Part shown: positions 16,144-25,359 of the stretch, one piece after another
Position numbering within the stretch: position 1 is the first letter of the stretch
Layout: the number at the start of each line of letters is the position of its first letter
NCBI GenBank assembly: GCA_021372725.1
Contig: JAJFTV010000129.1
Span: forward strand, 1-41,239
DNA length: 41,239 bases
Reading direction: 5' to 3'
DNA from: Chloroflexota bacterium
GTDB lineage: Bacteria > Chloroflexota > Anaerolineae > Anaerolineales > Anaerolineaceae
Notes under the pieces: generated by a model
Database searches by the model: none
Told to the model about the DNA's origin: nothing
What the model saw: the letters and a program-made list of their open reading frames with translations, nothing else
Position numbers and translations under genes: made by a program

Positions 16144-17057
16144 TGTGCATCTCCTGAGCCGGTGATTTCCAGAAAACGGTCTTCAAGCGAAGGCCGTTCG
16201 ACGCGCAGGTCAACCAGTGTGTCCTTCCTGGCCTGGATGTGGGCAATAATGGCCGACAGCGTCGGGCCGATATCGGTGCTGTAGTAGATGCTGTATTCGT
16301 TTTTGGTTATCGACTGGGTCACAGCCGGGAAGATGGCGGTCGCGGCAGTCAAACTGGCGTCCTGGGTTCGCACGGAAATTTTTGTCAAACCCGCTCCGGC
16401 GGCTGTGATTTCCATGGGCGAACCAATTGTGACGATCTTCCCTTTCAGCAAAATGGCTACCCGATCTGACATTTGTTCCGCTTCGGCCATGTCGTGTGTT
16501 GCCAGCACAATGGTAGTGCCGCCGGTTTGCAGCTCGCGCATCATGTCATGCAACTCAACGCGGGTGGCCACATCCAGACCGGCTGTTGGCTCATCCAGGA
16601 AGAGCACCTTTGGGTTATGCGCCACTGCCAAACCCAGCACCAGACGGCGCTGCTGACCGGCAGACAGTTCGTAGAATTGGGTATTGCGCTTTTCTGCCAG
16701 ACCTAGCCTATCCAGCAAATCCAAACGCGGTGCCGTATCATGATAAGCGCAGAAAAATTTCATCGCTTCGTCAGGAGTAATGCTTTCGGGCAGTCCGGCT
16801 GCTTGCAGTTGTACTCCGATCAGGTTGCGCAGTTTGCGGAAGTCGCTGGTTGGATCGATGCCGGCCACCCGCAAGGACCCGCCGTCCGGAGTGCGCAAAC
16901 CTTCCAGACATTCCAGCGTGCTGGTCTTTCCAGCGCCATTGGGACCCAGCAAACTGAATAATTCGCCTGACAGGACGTCAAAACTGACACGGTCTACGGC
17001 GACAAAACCGCCGTAAGTTTTGCGAAAGTCGTTTACCTCAATCACGGTAGTGTTCAT
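16140..17057 (-). CDS. ABC-2 type exporter ATPase
   Basis: A 305-residue ATPase with Walker A GPNGAGKTS at 38-46, signature LSAGQQRR, Walker B VLFLDEPTAGLD and an LATHDMAEAEQ H-loop. The C-terminal 80 residues after the ATPase core form the extra domain seen in the DrrA-like group (PSLEDRFLEITG is the typical end). It pairs with the permease whose gene overlaps its stop by four bases. It is divergent from the BMP importer starting at 17263. Likely a self-resistance or envelope exporter; no specific substrate can be named. Confidence 0.9.
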   Translation of the reverse strand: MNTTVIEVNDFRKTYGGFVAVDRVSFDVLSGELFSLLGPNGAGKTSTLECLEGLRTPDGGSLRVAGIDPTSDFRKLRNLIGVQLQAAGLPESITPDEAMKFFCAYHDTAPRLDLLDRLGLAEKRNTQFYELSAGQQRRLVLGLAVAHNPKVLFLDEPTAGLDVATRVELHDMMRELQTGGTTIVLATHDMAEAEQMSDRVAILLKGKIVTIGSPMEITAAGAGLTKISVRTQDASLTAATAIFPAVTQSITKNEYSIYYSTDIGPTLSAIIAHIQARKDTLVDLRVERPSLEDRFLEITGSGDAQ

Positions 17058-17175
17058 GACATTGTTGTTCCCTTTTTAAATATCCACGGAAGCTTTGGAT
17101 GATCCCTTGATAAGAAAAATCCCGCAATTTATTATACAGATTTTGAGGCGTTGCAACAATCTCTTGCCTGTTCTC

Positions 17176-17204
17176 TTGCTTTCGATAAAAAATAAAGCTA
17201 TACT
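17176..17204 (+). promoter_or_regulatory. Promoter of nucleoside importer 1
   Basis: TTGCTT (17176-17181), 17 bases, TATACT (17199-17204), about 55 bases ahead of the lipoprotein start. An AGAAGGAG ribosome site follows at about 17250. Confidence 0.7.
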
Positions 17205-17262
17205 ATAGAAACGGTACAAAATAATCCGGAGGATTTCCTATTTTCTTTAGAAGGAGAAGCTA

Positions 17263-18321
17263 ATGTCTAAAAAGTTGTTCTCAATTCTTGCTGTTTTGCT
17301 TGTTGCAACCATGCTCCTGGGGGCTTGTGCACCAGCAGCAACCGAAGCGCCGGCAGAAAAAAAATTCCTGGCCTGCCAGGTCACCGATACCGGTGGTATA
17401 GATGACAAATCCTTCAATGCAACTGCATGGAAGGGTGTCACCGATGCAATCGATCAATTGGGCGTCGAGGGTAAATACCTGGAATCCAAAGAAGCCGCAG
17501 ATTATGAGAAGAATATCAATGCCTTCATCGAGGAAGACTGCGATATCATCATCACTGTTGGTTATCTTTTGAACGATGCCACCAAAGCAGCCGCTGAAGC
17601 CAACCCTGATTTCAAGTTCTCAATCGTTGACAGTACCTACGATCCTGCAATCTCGAATGTTGCTGCCCAGGCATACCAAACTGATCAGGCTTCATTCATG
17701 GCCGGATATCTGGCCGCTGGCGTGACCAAGACCGGTAAAGTGGGCACCTTTGGTGGTATGCAGATCCCGACTGTCACCATCTTCATGGATGGTTTCGTCC
17801 GCGGCGTTGCTTACTACAATGAAGTGCATGGCACCTCTGTGGAAGCTCTTGGCTGGGATACTGAAGCACAGACCGGTTTGTTCACCAATGACTTCAACGA
17901 TCAGCAAAAAGGCAGTGAGATGGCCGTCTCTCTGATGGACGAAGGCGCCGATATCATCATGCCGGTTGCAGGCCCTGTCGGTTTGGGTTCAGCCGCTGCC
18001 ATTAAGACTCGCGGAAGCGGCTACCTGATCGGTGTAGACTATGACTGGTTTGTAAGCGCTCCCGAATACAAGGATATCCTTTTAACCTCCGTATTGAAGG
18101 TTATGGATCTCGCTACCCTCAACATTATCAAATCCGCACAGGATGGCACATTCAAGGGCGGTACAATTGTTGGTACCCTTGAGAGCGGCGGTGTTGGATT
18201 GGCCTCCTTCCACGATCTTGACAGCGTTGTCAGTGCTGATCTGAAGGCCGAACTCGAGACGTTGAAAGCGGATATCATTTCCGGCAAGATTGAAATGAAT
18301 CCAGCTTTTGCCCAGAAGTAA
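17263..18321 (+). CDS. BMP-family substrate-binding lipoprotein (importer 1)
   Basis: A 352-residue lipoprotein. The lipobox LLGAC puts the lipidated Cys at residue 22, followed by an Ala/Pro/Glu-rich tether. The mature part shows BMP/Med/PnrA hallmarks: DTGGIDDKSFN near 43-53, the DADIIITVG-like segment and GVDYDWF near the hinge. Characterised relatives (PnrA of Treponema, BmpA-type proteins) bind purine or other nucleosides outside the membrane and hand them to an ABC transporter. It is followed by a strong terminator, then the ATPase and two permeases, the expected order for a complete importer. Which nucleoside it binds is not evident. Confidence 0.9.
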   Translation: MSKKLFSILAVLLVATMLLGACAPAATEAPAEKKFLACQVTDTGGIDDKSFNATAWKGVTDAIDQLGVEGKYLESKEAADYEKNINAFIEEDCDIIITVGYLLNDATKAAAEANPDFKFSIVDSTYDPAISNVAAQAYQTDQASFMAGYLAAGVTKTGKVGTFGGMQIPTVTIFMDGFVRGVAYYNEVHGTSVEALGWDTEAQTGLFTNDFNDQQKGSEMAVSLMDEGADIIMPVAGPVGLGSAAAIKTRGSGYLIGVDYDWFVSAPEYKDILLTSVLKVMDLATLNIIKSAQDGTFKGGTIVGTLESGGVGLASFHDLDSVVSADLKAELETLKADIISGKIEMNPAFAQK

Positions 18322-18337
18322 TTTACCAATCGTTTTT

Positions 18338-18367
18338 GAGGCTGGAGGAGACTCCAGCCTCTTTTTT
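18338..18367 (+). terminator. Terminator between binding protein and ATPase
   Basis: GAGGCTGGAG pairs perfectly with CTCCAGCCTC around GAGA and is followed by TTTTTT. It likely acts as an attenuator so that the binding protein is made in excess over the membrane complex. Confidence 0.92.
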
Positions 18368-18450
18368 ACATTTTTACTTGTCTGACAACCTAATTTCCCC
18401 CATGTGATAAAATTATAGTTAATAATTCCATCATTAGAAACGGATTAACT

Positions 18451-20007
18451 ATGACTCCAATCCTGCAACTAAAAGGGATCACAAAAAGGTTCCCGGGTGT
18501 GTTGGCTAATGATCAAATCGATTTATCCTTGAACAAAGGGGAAATCCTTGCGCTTCTGGGTGAGAATGGTGCAGGCAAAACGACATTGATGAATATTCTC
18601 TACGGCCTGTACCAGCCGGATGAAGGGGAAATTCTGGTCAATGACAAAAAAATATCCATCACCTCACCAACGGATGCGATCAATGCCGGTATCGGCATGG
18701 TCCATCAACACTTCATGCTCATTCCGGTATTTACGGTGACCGAAAATGTCATGCTTGGCTCAGAACCGGTCAAGGCAGGTGGTTTTCTGGACAGGCCAAA
18801 AACGGCAGCCCGAATCCGTGAAATCTCCAGTCAGTACAAGCTGGAAGTCGACCCGGATGATTATGTAAAAGATATACCCGTTGGCGTGCAGCAAAGAGTT
18901 GAAATCATCAAGCTGCTCTACCGTGAGGCCGAGATCCTCATCTTTGACGAACCGACCGCCGTGCTCACCCCCCAGGAAGCCAACGAGCTGTTTATGATCA
19001 TGCGCTCTCTGGTCAAACAGGGCAAGTCGATCATTTTCATCACTCACAAACTGCGCGAGGTGTTGGAAGTGGCTGACCGCATCATGGTCATCCGCCGCGG
19101 AGCAGTTGTTGGAGAAGCCGATCCCAAAACGGCCAACCGCAACAAGCTGGCCGAGATGATGGTTGGCCGCGAAGTGGATCTGGTGGTAGAAAAAGCCGTC
19201 AAGAAACCGGGCGATGTGGTTCTGTCGGTCAAGGATCTGACCGTGGCCGACAAGTTCAAGCAGCTTGTCGTGGATCACGTCTCGTTCGATGTACATGCCG
19301 GGCAGATACTGGGTATTGCCGGTGTGCAGGGAAATGGCCAGACCGAACTGGTTGGGGCAATTACCGGTTTGCGCAAATCTCTTTCGGGCCAAGTCAAATT
19401 CAGGGAAAATGACATCACCAACGCCTCACCCCGTCAAATTACCAGGCTGGGTTCCGCTCACGTTCCGGAAGACAGGCAGGCAGATGGTTTGGTGCTGCCC
19501 TTCCCGGTGGCCGAAAACCTGGTTCTTTGTACTTACTACGATGAGCCTTTTTCTCATGGTGTTGTTCTTCAATACGACAAGATCCTGGAGAATTCTGTTA
19601 AGTTAATCGAGGATTTTGATATTCGCACACCCGGCCCATTAACTTCTGTTGGCTCACTCTCGGGCGGCAACCAACAAAAGGTGATCATCGCACGTGAACT
19701 TTCACGCCCCATTCAACTGCTGGTGGCTTCGCAGCCTACCCGCGGTCTGGATGTAGGGTCGATTGAATACATCCATAAGCGAATCGTACAAAAACGCGAT
19801 GAAGGCTGTGCGGTTTTGCTGGTTTCTCCGGAGCTGGATGAGATCATCGAACTTTCTGACCGAATTGCAGTCATGTATCGGGGAAAGATCCTTGCGATCG
19901 TTTCTGCCGATCAGGTATCCAAAGAAACTCTTGGGCTCTTGATGGCCGGTATTGTTCCGGAAAAATTTGAAACCCCGGTTGAAAAAATTGTGGAAGTCAC
20001 TCTCTAG
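18451..20007 (+). CDS. Nucleoside ABC importer ATPase (double NBD, importer 1)
   Basis: A 518-residue protein with two ATPase domains in one chain. The first has Walker A GENGAGKTT at 37-45 and Walker B IFDEPTAVLTPQE with a variant signature IPVGVQQRVEI. The second has a degenerate P-loop (GVQGNGQTE, no Lys-Thr) but a normal signature SLSGGNQQKV and SQPTRGLDVGS. This asymmetry is normal for the ribose/BMP-type ATPases (RbsA, NupA, YufO-like). It energises the two permeases encoded next. Only 129 bases separate it from the binding-protein gene. Its start has a weak ribosome site. Confidence 0.92.
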   Translation: MTPILQLKGITKRFPGVLANDQIDLSLNKGEILALLGENGAGKTTLMNILYGLYQPDEGEILVNDKKISITSPTDAINAGIGMVHQHFMLIPVFTVTENVMLGSEPVKAGGFLDRPKTAARIREISSQYKLEVDPDDYVKDIPVGVQQRVEIIKLLYREAEILIFDEPTAVLTPQEANELFMIMRSLVKQGKSIIFITHKLREVLEVADRIMVIRRGAVVGEADPKTANRNKLAEMMVGREVDLVVEKAVKKPGDVVLSVKDLTVADKFKQLVVDHVSFDVHAGQILGIAGVQGNGQTELVGAITGLRKSLSGQVKFRENDITNASPRQITRLGSAHVPEDRQADGLVLPFPVAENLVLCTYYDEPFSHGVVLQYDKILENSVKLIEDFDIRTPGPLTSVGSLSGGNQQKVIIARELSRPIQLLVASQPTRGLDVGSIEYIHKRIVQKRDEGCAVLLVSPELDEIIELSDRIAVMYRGKILAIVSADQVSKETLGLLMAGIVPEKFETPVEKIVEVTL

Positions 20008-20019
20008 AGAGGTGAACTG

Positions 20020-21306
20020 GTGGACAAAAAAGACATTGAAAAACAGGATGTTGGGAAGGTTGTTCTACAGGAACTCACTGGTGGTGATCCCCAGGTTAAG
20101 AAAAAGAAAAGCAGCTTCTGGAAAACGATAGAAATTCCAATGCTGGCGATATTCACCGGATTAATCATCGGTGCGATCATGATCGCGGCAACCAGCGAGA
20201 CGGTTTATGCGGCCTTCGGCCAAAGCATCTGGAAAGGTTTTGGAACAGCTTTCTCTGAAATAGGTACTGCATATTGGGCACTCCTTACGGGCTCGCTCGG
20301 CAACGTGGGCAACATCATCACCGCATTGCAGTCAGGAGATGTCGTACAAATCCGCCGTGCATTCAATCCCTTCCTGGAGAGTCTCGTACAGAGCACCCCG
20401 TATATCTTTGCCGGTTTGGCCTGTGCGCTGGGTTTCCGTGCCGGACTTTTCAATATCGGCGTAGAAGGGCAATTATTTATGGGGGCTGCCGCTGCCACTT
20501 ACGTGGGCTATTCAATCACCGGGCTGCCCGCATATATCCACATGCCGCTGGCTTTTCTGGCGGGTGCGCTGGGTGGAGGGTTGTGGGGAATGGTCCCGGG
20601 GCTGCTTAAGGTAACCACCGGCGGTAACGAGGTCATCAACTGTATCATGATGAATTACATTGCCTACCGTATCACCACCTGGTTGTTGACAGGTCCGATG
20701 TCACGCCCTGGCACCGGCGGTATGCCGATCAGCCCGGTCATTCAGAAATCTGCAGAAATACCCCAGTTCTTTGGATCGCCAATTCGTTTTCACCTGGGTT
20801 TCTTTATTGCCATCGCCTTTGCAGTCCTGGTCTGGTGGGTTCTGTTCAAGACGAGCTGGGGATTTAACCTGCGCACTGTGGGGGCCAACCCGCGGGCAGC
20901 AAAATATGCCGGCATGAGCATCGCCAAGACCACCATTCTGGGCATGGCTGCTTCCGGTGCCCTGGCAGGGATGGCCGGCGCCAATGAAGTTCTGGCGGTC
21001 AACCACAGTATGTCGATTGGATTATCCTCTGGTTATGGGTTTGACAGCATTGCCCTGGCTCTGCTGGGGAACAGCCATCCGTTTGGTGTCATTTTCGCGG
21101 CGCTGCTTTTTGGCATCCTGAAGAACGGTGCCACCCGCATGATGGTGGTTTCCGCCATTCCCATCGATATCGTCACCGTCCTGCAAGCCCTGATTATCAT
21201 GTTTGTGGCAGCTCCGGCAATTATTCGTTCGATTTACCGCCTGCGCAAGCCAAAGGATGAGGGCGCCGCTACAGTTATTTTGAGCGGTTGGGGAGGAGAA
21301 AAATAA
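20020..21306 (+). CDS. Nucleoside ABC importer permease 1 (importer 1)
   Basis: A 428-residue permease of the BPD_transp_2 type (NupB/YufP-like). A charged cytoplasmic N-terminus of about 35 residues precedes the first helix; the GLFNIGVEGQLFMGA motif and GGNEVINCIMMNYIA are family signatures, as is the AGMAGANEVLAVNH region. Start is GTG 20020 with GAGAGGTG upstream, 12 bases after the ATPase stop. It pairs with the second permease to form the channel; its stop overlaps that gene's start (TAATG). Confidence 0.9.
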   Translation: MDKKDIEKQDVGKVVLQELTGGDPQVKKKKSSFWKTIEIPMLAIFTGLIIGAIMIAATSETVYAAFGQSIWKGFGTAFSEIGTAYWALLTGSLGNVGNIITALQSGDVVQIRRAFNPFLESLVQSTPYIFAGLACALGFRAGLFNIGVEGQLFMGAAAATYVGYSITGLPAYIHMPLAFLAGALGGGLWGMVPGLLKVTTGGNEVINCIMMNYIAYRITTWLLTGPMSRPGTGGMPISPVIQKSAEIPQFFGSPIRFHLGFFIAIAFAVLVWWVLFKTSWGFNLRTVGANPRAAKYAGMSIAKTTILGMAASGALAGMAGANEVLAVNHSMSIGLSSGYGFDSIALALLGNSHPFGVIFAALLFGILKNGATRMMVVSAIPIDIVTVLQALIIMFVAAPAIIRSIYRLRKPKDEGAATVILSGWGGEK

Positions 21307-22583
21307 TGGCATCCGTATCCACTACCATCCAGCGTGTACAGATCAGCGACATCTCTCAAAAAAGACGCATCTCCACCGGTATCATCGAGATTTGTGTGGC
21401 TGTCTTTATCTATTTTGTCTTTGCGAGCAAGATCGCAGCCGAAACGCTCACCACATTTGTCATGACACCGGGCGGGATCACTGCCGGCGCCATGGCGGAC
21501 TGGGTCCTCCCGACACGGGTCACTCTGCTCGTTCTCACAGCCCTGTGTCTTTTGATCGGAGTTTATCAACTGGTCAAGGGTTTTGGAAAAGCCACCAACG
21601 GGCTGATGGGTCTTGTTTTCCTGTTCTTTATCTTCAGCTTCCTGACCTGGCAGGCTTCGGGCAAGTCGTTGAACCTGGCCGGTATGCTCTCCAGTGCGGT
21701 TCTTCTGGCCGTGCCGATCACATTGGGTGCCTTTACGGGCTTGCTGTGTGAAAGTGCGGGTGTGATCAACATTGCCATCGAGGGGATGATGCTGATGGCA
21801 GCGATGATGGGCGCTCTCATGGGCAGCCTGACGGGCAATGTCTGGCTTGGTTTGTTGTTCGGGGTCCTTTCCTCGCTGGCTCTCGCTGCCATCCATGCCG
21901 TACTTTCGATCAAATACAAGATTAACCAGATCATTTCCGGTACAGTGATCAATATTTTCTCGACCGGTATGACCTCATTCCTTTCACAGAAGTTCCTGCA
22001 GGTTCACCAACAATTAAACAGCCCGCCGATGTTCCAGCGTGTCCAGATCCCCGGCCTGTCTGAAATTCCATTGATTGGCCCCATTTTCTTCAACACGAAT
22101 TTCTTTGTCTACATGATGTTTGTGTTGTTGATTGTGATACAAGTTGCCCTGTACTCCACCCGCTGGGGTTTACGGATGCGCAGTGTGGGCGAGCATCCCA
22201 AGGCCGCTGATACCCTGGGGATCAACGTCATCAGGACACGCTACATGGCTGTTCTTCTGGGTGGCGTGGTGGCCGGTTTGGCGGGTGCTTTCTTCACCCT
22301 TGGTTCAGTGGGGCGCTTTGACGAAGGGATGACAGCAGGCAAAGGTTTCATCGGCCTGGCAGCCATGATCTTTGGCAATTACTCACCAATCGGGGCCATC
22401 GGCGCCGGTATGTTGTTCGGTTTTGCCGATTCGCTGGGTTCGAAGCTTTCTTTGCTGGGGAGCGCCATTCCATCGACATTGATGTCGACGGCCCCGTACC
22501 TGATCACCATGATTGTGTTGGCCGGTTTCATCGGCAAGGGGCATGTTCCGGCTGCGGATGGCGAGGTGTACACCAAAGAGTAA
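21306..22583 (+). CDS. Nucleoside ABC importer permease 2 (importer 1)
   Basis: A 425-residue permease of the NupC/YufQ-like group. It has an extended N-terminal membrane region (about residues 20-110) before the family core beginning GLLCESAGVINIAIEGMMLM. The later RSVGEHPKAADTLGINV segment matches the EAA-like coupling loop of this family. ATG 21306 overlaps the previous stop and has GGGGAGGAG seven bases upstream. The extra N-terminal helices make it longer than its counterpart in importer 2 (344 residues). Confidence 0.9.
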   Translation: MASVSTTIQRVQISDISQKRRISTGIIEICVAVFIYFVFASKIAAETLTTFVMTPGGITAGAMADWVLPTRVTLLVLTALCLLIGVYQLVKGFGKATNGLMGLVFLFFIFSFLTWQASGKSLNLAGMLSSAVLLAVPITLGAFTGLLCESAGVINIAIEGMMLMAAMMGALMGSLTGNVWLGLLFGVLSSLALAAIHAVLSIKYKINQIISGTVINIFSTGMTSFLSQKFLQVHQQLNSPPMFQRVQIPGLSEIPLIGPIFFNTNFFVYMMFVLLIVIQVALYSTRWGLRMRSVGEHPKAADTLGINVIRTRYMAVLLGGVVAGLAGAFFTLGSVGRFDEGMTAGKGFIGLAAMIFGNYSPIGAIGAGMLFGFADSLGSKLSLLGSAIPSTLMSTAPYLITMIVLAGFIGKGHVPAADGEVYTKE

Positions 22584-22589
22584 CGCTGG

Positions 22590-22883
22590 TCATTTGTTTG
22601 ACATGAGATTGGTACAGGGACACAACGGTGTGTCCCTGTATTCGTTATTTGCACTGAATATTTTCAAGCATTCATTTGCTGATAGAGATTTATATGCTCC
22701 AACGATATTCCCTGCTTTTTTGTGTTGGATAATCCTGGATGGCAGTTCATTTTTATTGCGTGCAAACCCTGCCTCTTCCTTACTTGATTCTTTGCTGATC
22801 AACACTCCATGAATATGGTTGGGCATGATGATGTATTCACCTAATTCAATATTTCGAAAAAGGGATGGAATGTCGGTTTTGGG
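22590..22883 (-). pseudogene. Remnant of REP-associated tyrosine (IS200-like) transposase
   Basis: A minus-strand fragment reads LFRNIELGEYIIMPNHIHGV, the characteristic HUH motif region of REP-associated transposases (catalytic MPNHIHG), and further on AGNIVGAYKS, their conserved helix. An in-frame stop cuts it off upstream and nothing recognisable precedes it, so the N-terminal third and the rest of the C-terminus are missing. The catalytic Tyr region is not identifiable. The relic lies between two BMP importers on the opposite strand. The gap 22584-22963 holds nothing else. Confidence 0.7.
22613..22640. repeat. Perfect 12-bp hairpin at the transposase relic
   Basis: TACAGGGACACA pairs with TGTGTCCCTGTA around ACGG. 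REP-associated transposases act on such hairpins, so this may be a cognate element. It also lies 30 bases past the importer 1 stop and could terminate it, although the following sequence (TTCGTTATTT) is only moderately T-rich. Confidence 0.6.
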
Positions 22884-22963
22884 TCATGAGATGGTCAAAG
22901 GAATTGGCTGCCATGGATCTTTTCAAAGAATCAAACTCTAACAACCGGTTTGCAAAACAATAT

Positions 22964-23896
22964 TTACAGCCCTGCAACAAACCGATCCACTTCCGACATG
23001 GTGGGGAAGGAAGTCTGGGTGCCAGCCTTTGTGACCGACAGAGCCGCGACCCGGTTGGCAAAGCGAATGGCTTCCGGCATATCCTTTGATTGCATCAGCG
23101 CAAAAGCCAGGCTGCCGATGAAGGCATCACCGGAGCCGGTGGTGTCAACGGCATTCACCTTGGGCGGGCTGAAGTGCTGCTCCTGGCGGCCGTCCCACAG
23201 CAAAGCCCCATCGGCGCCGAGGGTGACGATCACAGTTTGTGCGCCCAGCTCCTTGAGCCGGCGTGCGGCGTCCGAGGCTCCATGGATGCCATTGACAGAC
23301 AGACCGGTTAACAGCTCCGCTTCGGTTTCGTTGGGCACCACAATATCGGCCATTTCGATCATCTGAGGCGGCACCTTGCGGGCGGGGGCAGGATTGAAGA
23401 TGATCCGCACCGCGTTGGCGCGGGCGATCTCGAAGGCTTTCAGAATGGCTTCATCGGGGATTTCGAGCTGGCAAATCAGTATCTTGGCGTTTTTGATCAG
23501 GTCGGATGCCTGTTCCACCTCGGCTACGCTGAGGGTCATGTTGGCGCCGGGAACGATGATTACCAGGTTGCGCCCTTCGTCATCGACCGTGATGGGTGCG
23601 ACACCGGAAGCGAGGGTATCATCTTCAAAAACGCGGGCAGTGACCCCGTTTTCCTTGAAGTTGGCACGCACCATGGAGCCAAAGGTATCCTTGCCCACCT
23701 TGCAGACCATCGCCACCCGCGCCCCCAGCCGGGCGGCAGTGACTGCCTGATTGGCTCCCTTTCCTCCAAATCCCATGCTGAAGGAGCTGCCGGCCAGCGT
23801 CTCGCCCATTTTTGGAAGGCGCGAAATGCGGGTGATCATGTCGATCATGTTACTGCCAACCACGACGATATCGTATGAAGGGTTTTGTTCAGGCAT
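22964..23896 (-). CDS. rbsK: Ribokinase (PfkB family)
   Basis: A 310-residue PfkB sugar kinase. GFGGKGANQAV at 42-52 is the first family signature and DTTGSGDAF at 251-259 the second, with Asp257 as catalytic base. Overall features match ribokinase, which makes ribose-5-phosphate from ribose; a nucleoside or another sugar kinase activity in this family is not excluded. I chose ATG 23896 because GGAG lies 6 bases upstream; the frame is open to 23959 but that start adds an unlikely 21 residues. Its position between two nucleoside importers fits use of ribose released from nucleosides. Confidence 0.88.
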   Translation of the reverse strand: MPEQNPSYDIVVVGSNMIDMITRISRLPKMGETLAGSSFSMGFGGKGANQAVTAARLGARVAMVCKVGKDTFGSMVRANFKENGVTARVFEDDTLASGVAPITVDDEGRNLVIIVPGANMTLSVAEVEQASDLIKNAKILICQLEIPDEAILKAFEIARANAVRIIFNPAPARKVPPQMIEMADIVVPNETEAELLTGLSVNGIHGASDAARRLKELGAQTVIVTLGADGALLWDGRQEQHFSPPKVNAVDTTGSGDAFIGSLAFALMQSKDMPEAIRFANRVAALSVTKAGTQTSFPTMSEVDRFVAGL

Positions 23897-24036
23897 TGTA
23901 TCTCCGATTGATAAAATGATATAAGCTGCGGCTCGAAAACACCATTTTTCAAACACCATTTTACTCCCATCTATTGTGTTAATCTGACCAATTGTTAGAC
24001 AACTGCTTGCATTTGCTATGCTATTGAGGGAACTTC

Positions 24037-24045
24037 TGCTATAAT
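24037..24045 (+). promoter_or_regulatory. Extended -10 promoter of importer 2
   Basis: TGC-TATAAT (24037-24045) is an ideal extended -10. The predicted transcript has a leader of about 210 bases before GTG 24261. Confidence 0.65.
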
Positions 24046-24055
24046 ATTGCCGATT

Positions 24056-24186
24056 GTTGTATTCTGGTGGTCTGGCGATTGGGGGATCGCTGTTGATTTC
24101 ATGACATTCTGGTCACCCGTTCACCCGATGCAATCTCCTCTGGTGTGCAGTTTAGACCATGATTGTCTGAAAGGAGGCAATACAAC
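24056..24186 (+). other. Possible structured leader of importer 2
   Basis: GTTGTATT (24056-24063) is complementary to AATACAAC (24179-24186). Inside, TGGTCT (24068-24073) pairs with AGACCA (24154-24159), and GCGAT (24075-24079) with ATCGC (24086-24090). The nested arrangement suggests a cis-regulatory RNA, but it matches no riboswitch I recognise. Confidence 0.35.
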
Positions 24187-24260
24187 AGCGAACCTGTCTT
24201 TTCCCTCAATTGATACTAATCAAATTCCAGACAAAAAAAACGAAAAAGGAGATAGAAAAA

Positions 24261-25322
24261 GTGAAAAAACGTTTGTGGTTCGTATTGTGCATCATTTCCA
24301 TACTTTCGTTTTCGTTGTCGGCATGCAAGCCAGCGGCAACGGAAGAGCCCGAAAAAAAGGCCAGTGTGGTTTTGATCACCCCCAACCCGTTGGGGGACCG
24401 GTCCTTTATTGATGCTGCTGCCAGAGGTCGGGAACAATTCATGAAGGATTATCCGGATGTCCAGTTTGATATCATTGAGACCAATGGTGTTGCCGAGCAC
24501 GAAGCAGCCATGCGCAACGCAATCGCAAAAGGTTACGATATGATCATTGGTCTGGCCATCGATTCCGAGCTGATGTTCAGCCTGTGCGAGGAATTTCCGG
24601 ATCAAAAATTCGGCTCGGCATCAGAAATCTTTGCCGAGACACTTCCTGCCAACATGGCCGGTTATGTAATCAATGTGCATGAATCCAGCTTCTTGGTCGG
24701 TGTAATTGTTGGATCCCTGACAAAGACCAAGACCGTTGGCGCAGTGCTTGGTGGCGATTCGCCGGGCATTAACCAGTTCTTCTACGGCTACAAGCAGGGT
24801 GTGTTGGAAGTTTGCCCGGACTGTACGGTACTGTCCAGCTATCTTGGTTTTGACTTCTCCAACCCCACTCTGGGTCTGGAATCTGCATTGGCGCAGTATG
24901 ACCAGGGTGCCGATATCATCTACCAGGTTGCCGGACGCTCCGGTGAGGGTGTACTGCAAGCTGCCAAGGATCGAGGTTTGTATGCCATCGGTGTAGACTC
25001 CAACCAGGATGATACCCAGCCCGGCAATGTGATCGTATCCTCGATCAAAGCAACCAACACCACCACCTACAAACTGGCCGAGATGGCAGTCAAAGGTTTT
25101 GAGCAGGGTTTCCACTCGATTGGCCTGTCTGACGGCGGTGCCGGTCTTTCATGGGACGATGGCTCAACCACCTTTGAAGAAAAGGGCCCTGCAGATATGG
25201 TTGCATTACTACCGGCTGTAAAAGAAAAGGTAGAGGAATACCGCACCGCAATTTTGGCCGGCGACCTCAAAGTTTGCGACGCGCTGAATGAAGATCCAGC
25301 GCTTTGTGACCCGCTTAAATAG
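24261..25322 (+). CDS. BMP-family substrate-binding lipoprotein (importer 2)
   Basis: A 353-residue lipoprotein with lipobox LSAC (Cys22) after a short basic start (KKR) and a hydrophobic segment. The mature part is a BMP/PnrA-type periplasmic-binding fold: TPNPLGDRSFIDAAARG near 39-55 and YAIGVDSNQDD near the hinge. It is clearly related to, but well diverged from, the importer 1 protein, so the two probably prefer different nucleosides. I chose GTG 24261, which has AAAAAGGAGA about 8 bases upstream; the frame is open to 24210 but without a site. Confidence 0.88.
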   Translation: MKKRLWFVLCIISILSFSLSACKPAATEEPEKKASVVLITPNPLGDRSFIDAAARGREQFMKDYPDVQFDIIETNGVAEHEAAMRNAIAKGYDMIIGLAIDSELMFSLCEEFPDQKFGSASEIFAETLPANMAGYVINVHESSFLVGVIVGSLTKTKTVGAVLGGDSPGINQFFYGYKQGVLEVCPDCTVLSSYLGFDFSNPTLGLESALAQYDQGADIIYQVAGRSGEGVLQAAKDRGLYAIGVDSNQDDTQPGNVIVSSIKATNTTTYKLAEMAVKGFEQGFHSIGLSDGGAGLSWDDGSTTFEEKGPADMVALLPAVKEKVEEYRTAILAGDLKVCDALNEDPALCDPLK

Positions 25323-25359
25323 CTTTCGCAGCATTTCGAAGAAATAGACAGATAGCAAG

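Noticed and set aside
22613..22640. Strong hairpin as a pure terminator for importer 1
   Set aside because: Its downstream sequence has no proper T-run and it belongs to the transposase relic; a termination role is possible but not required.
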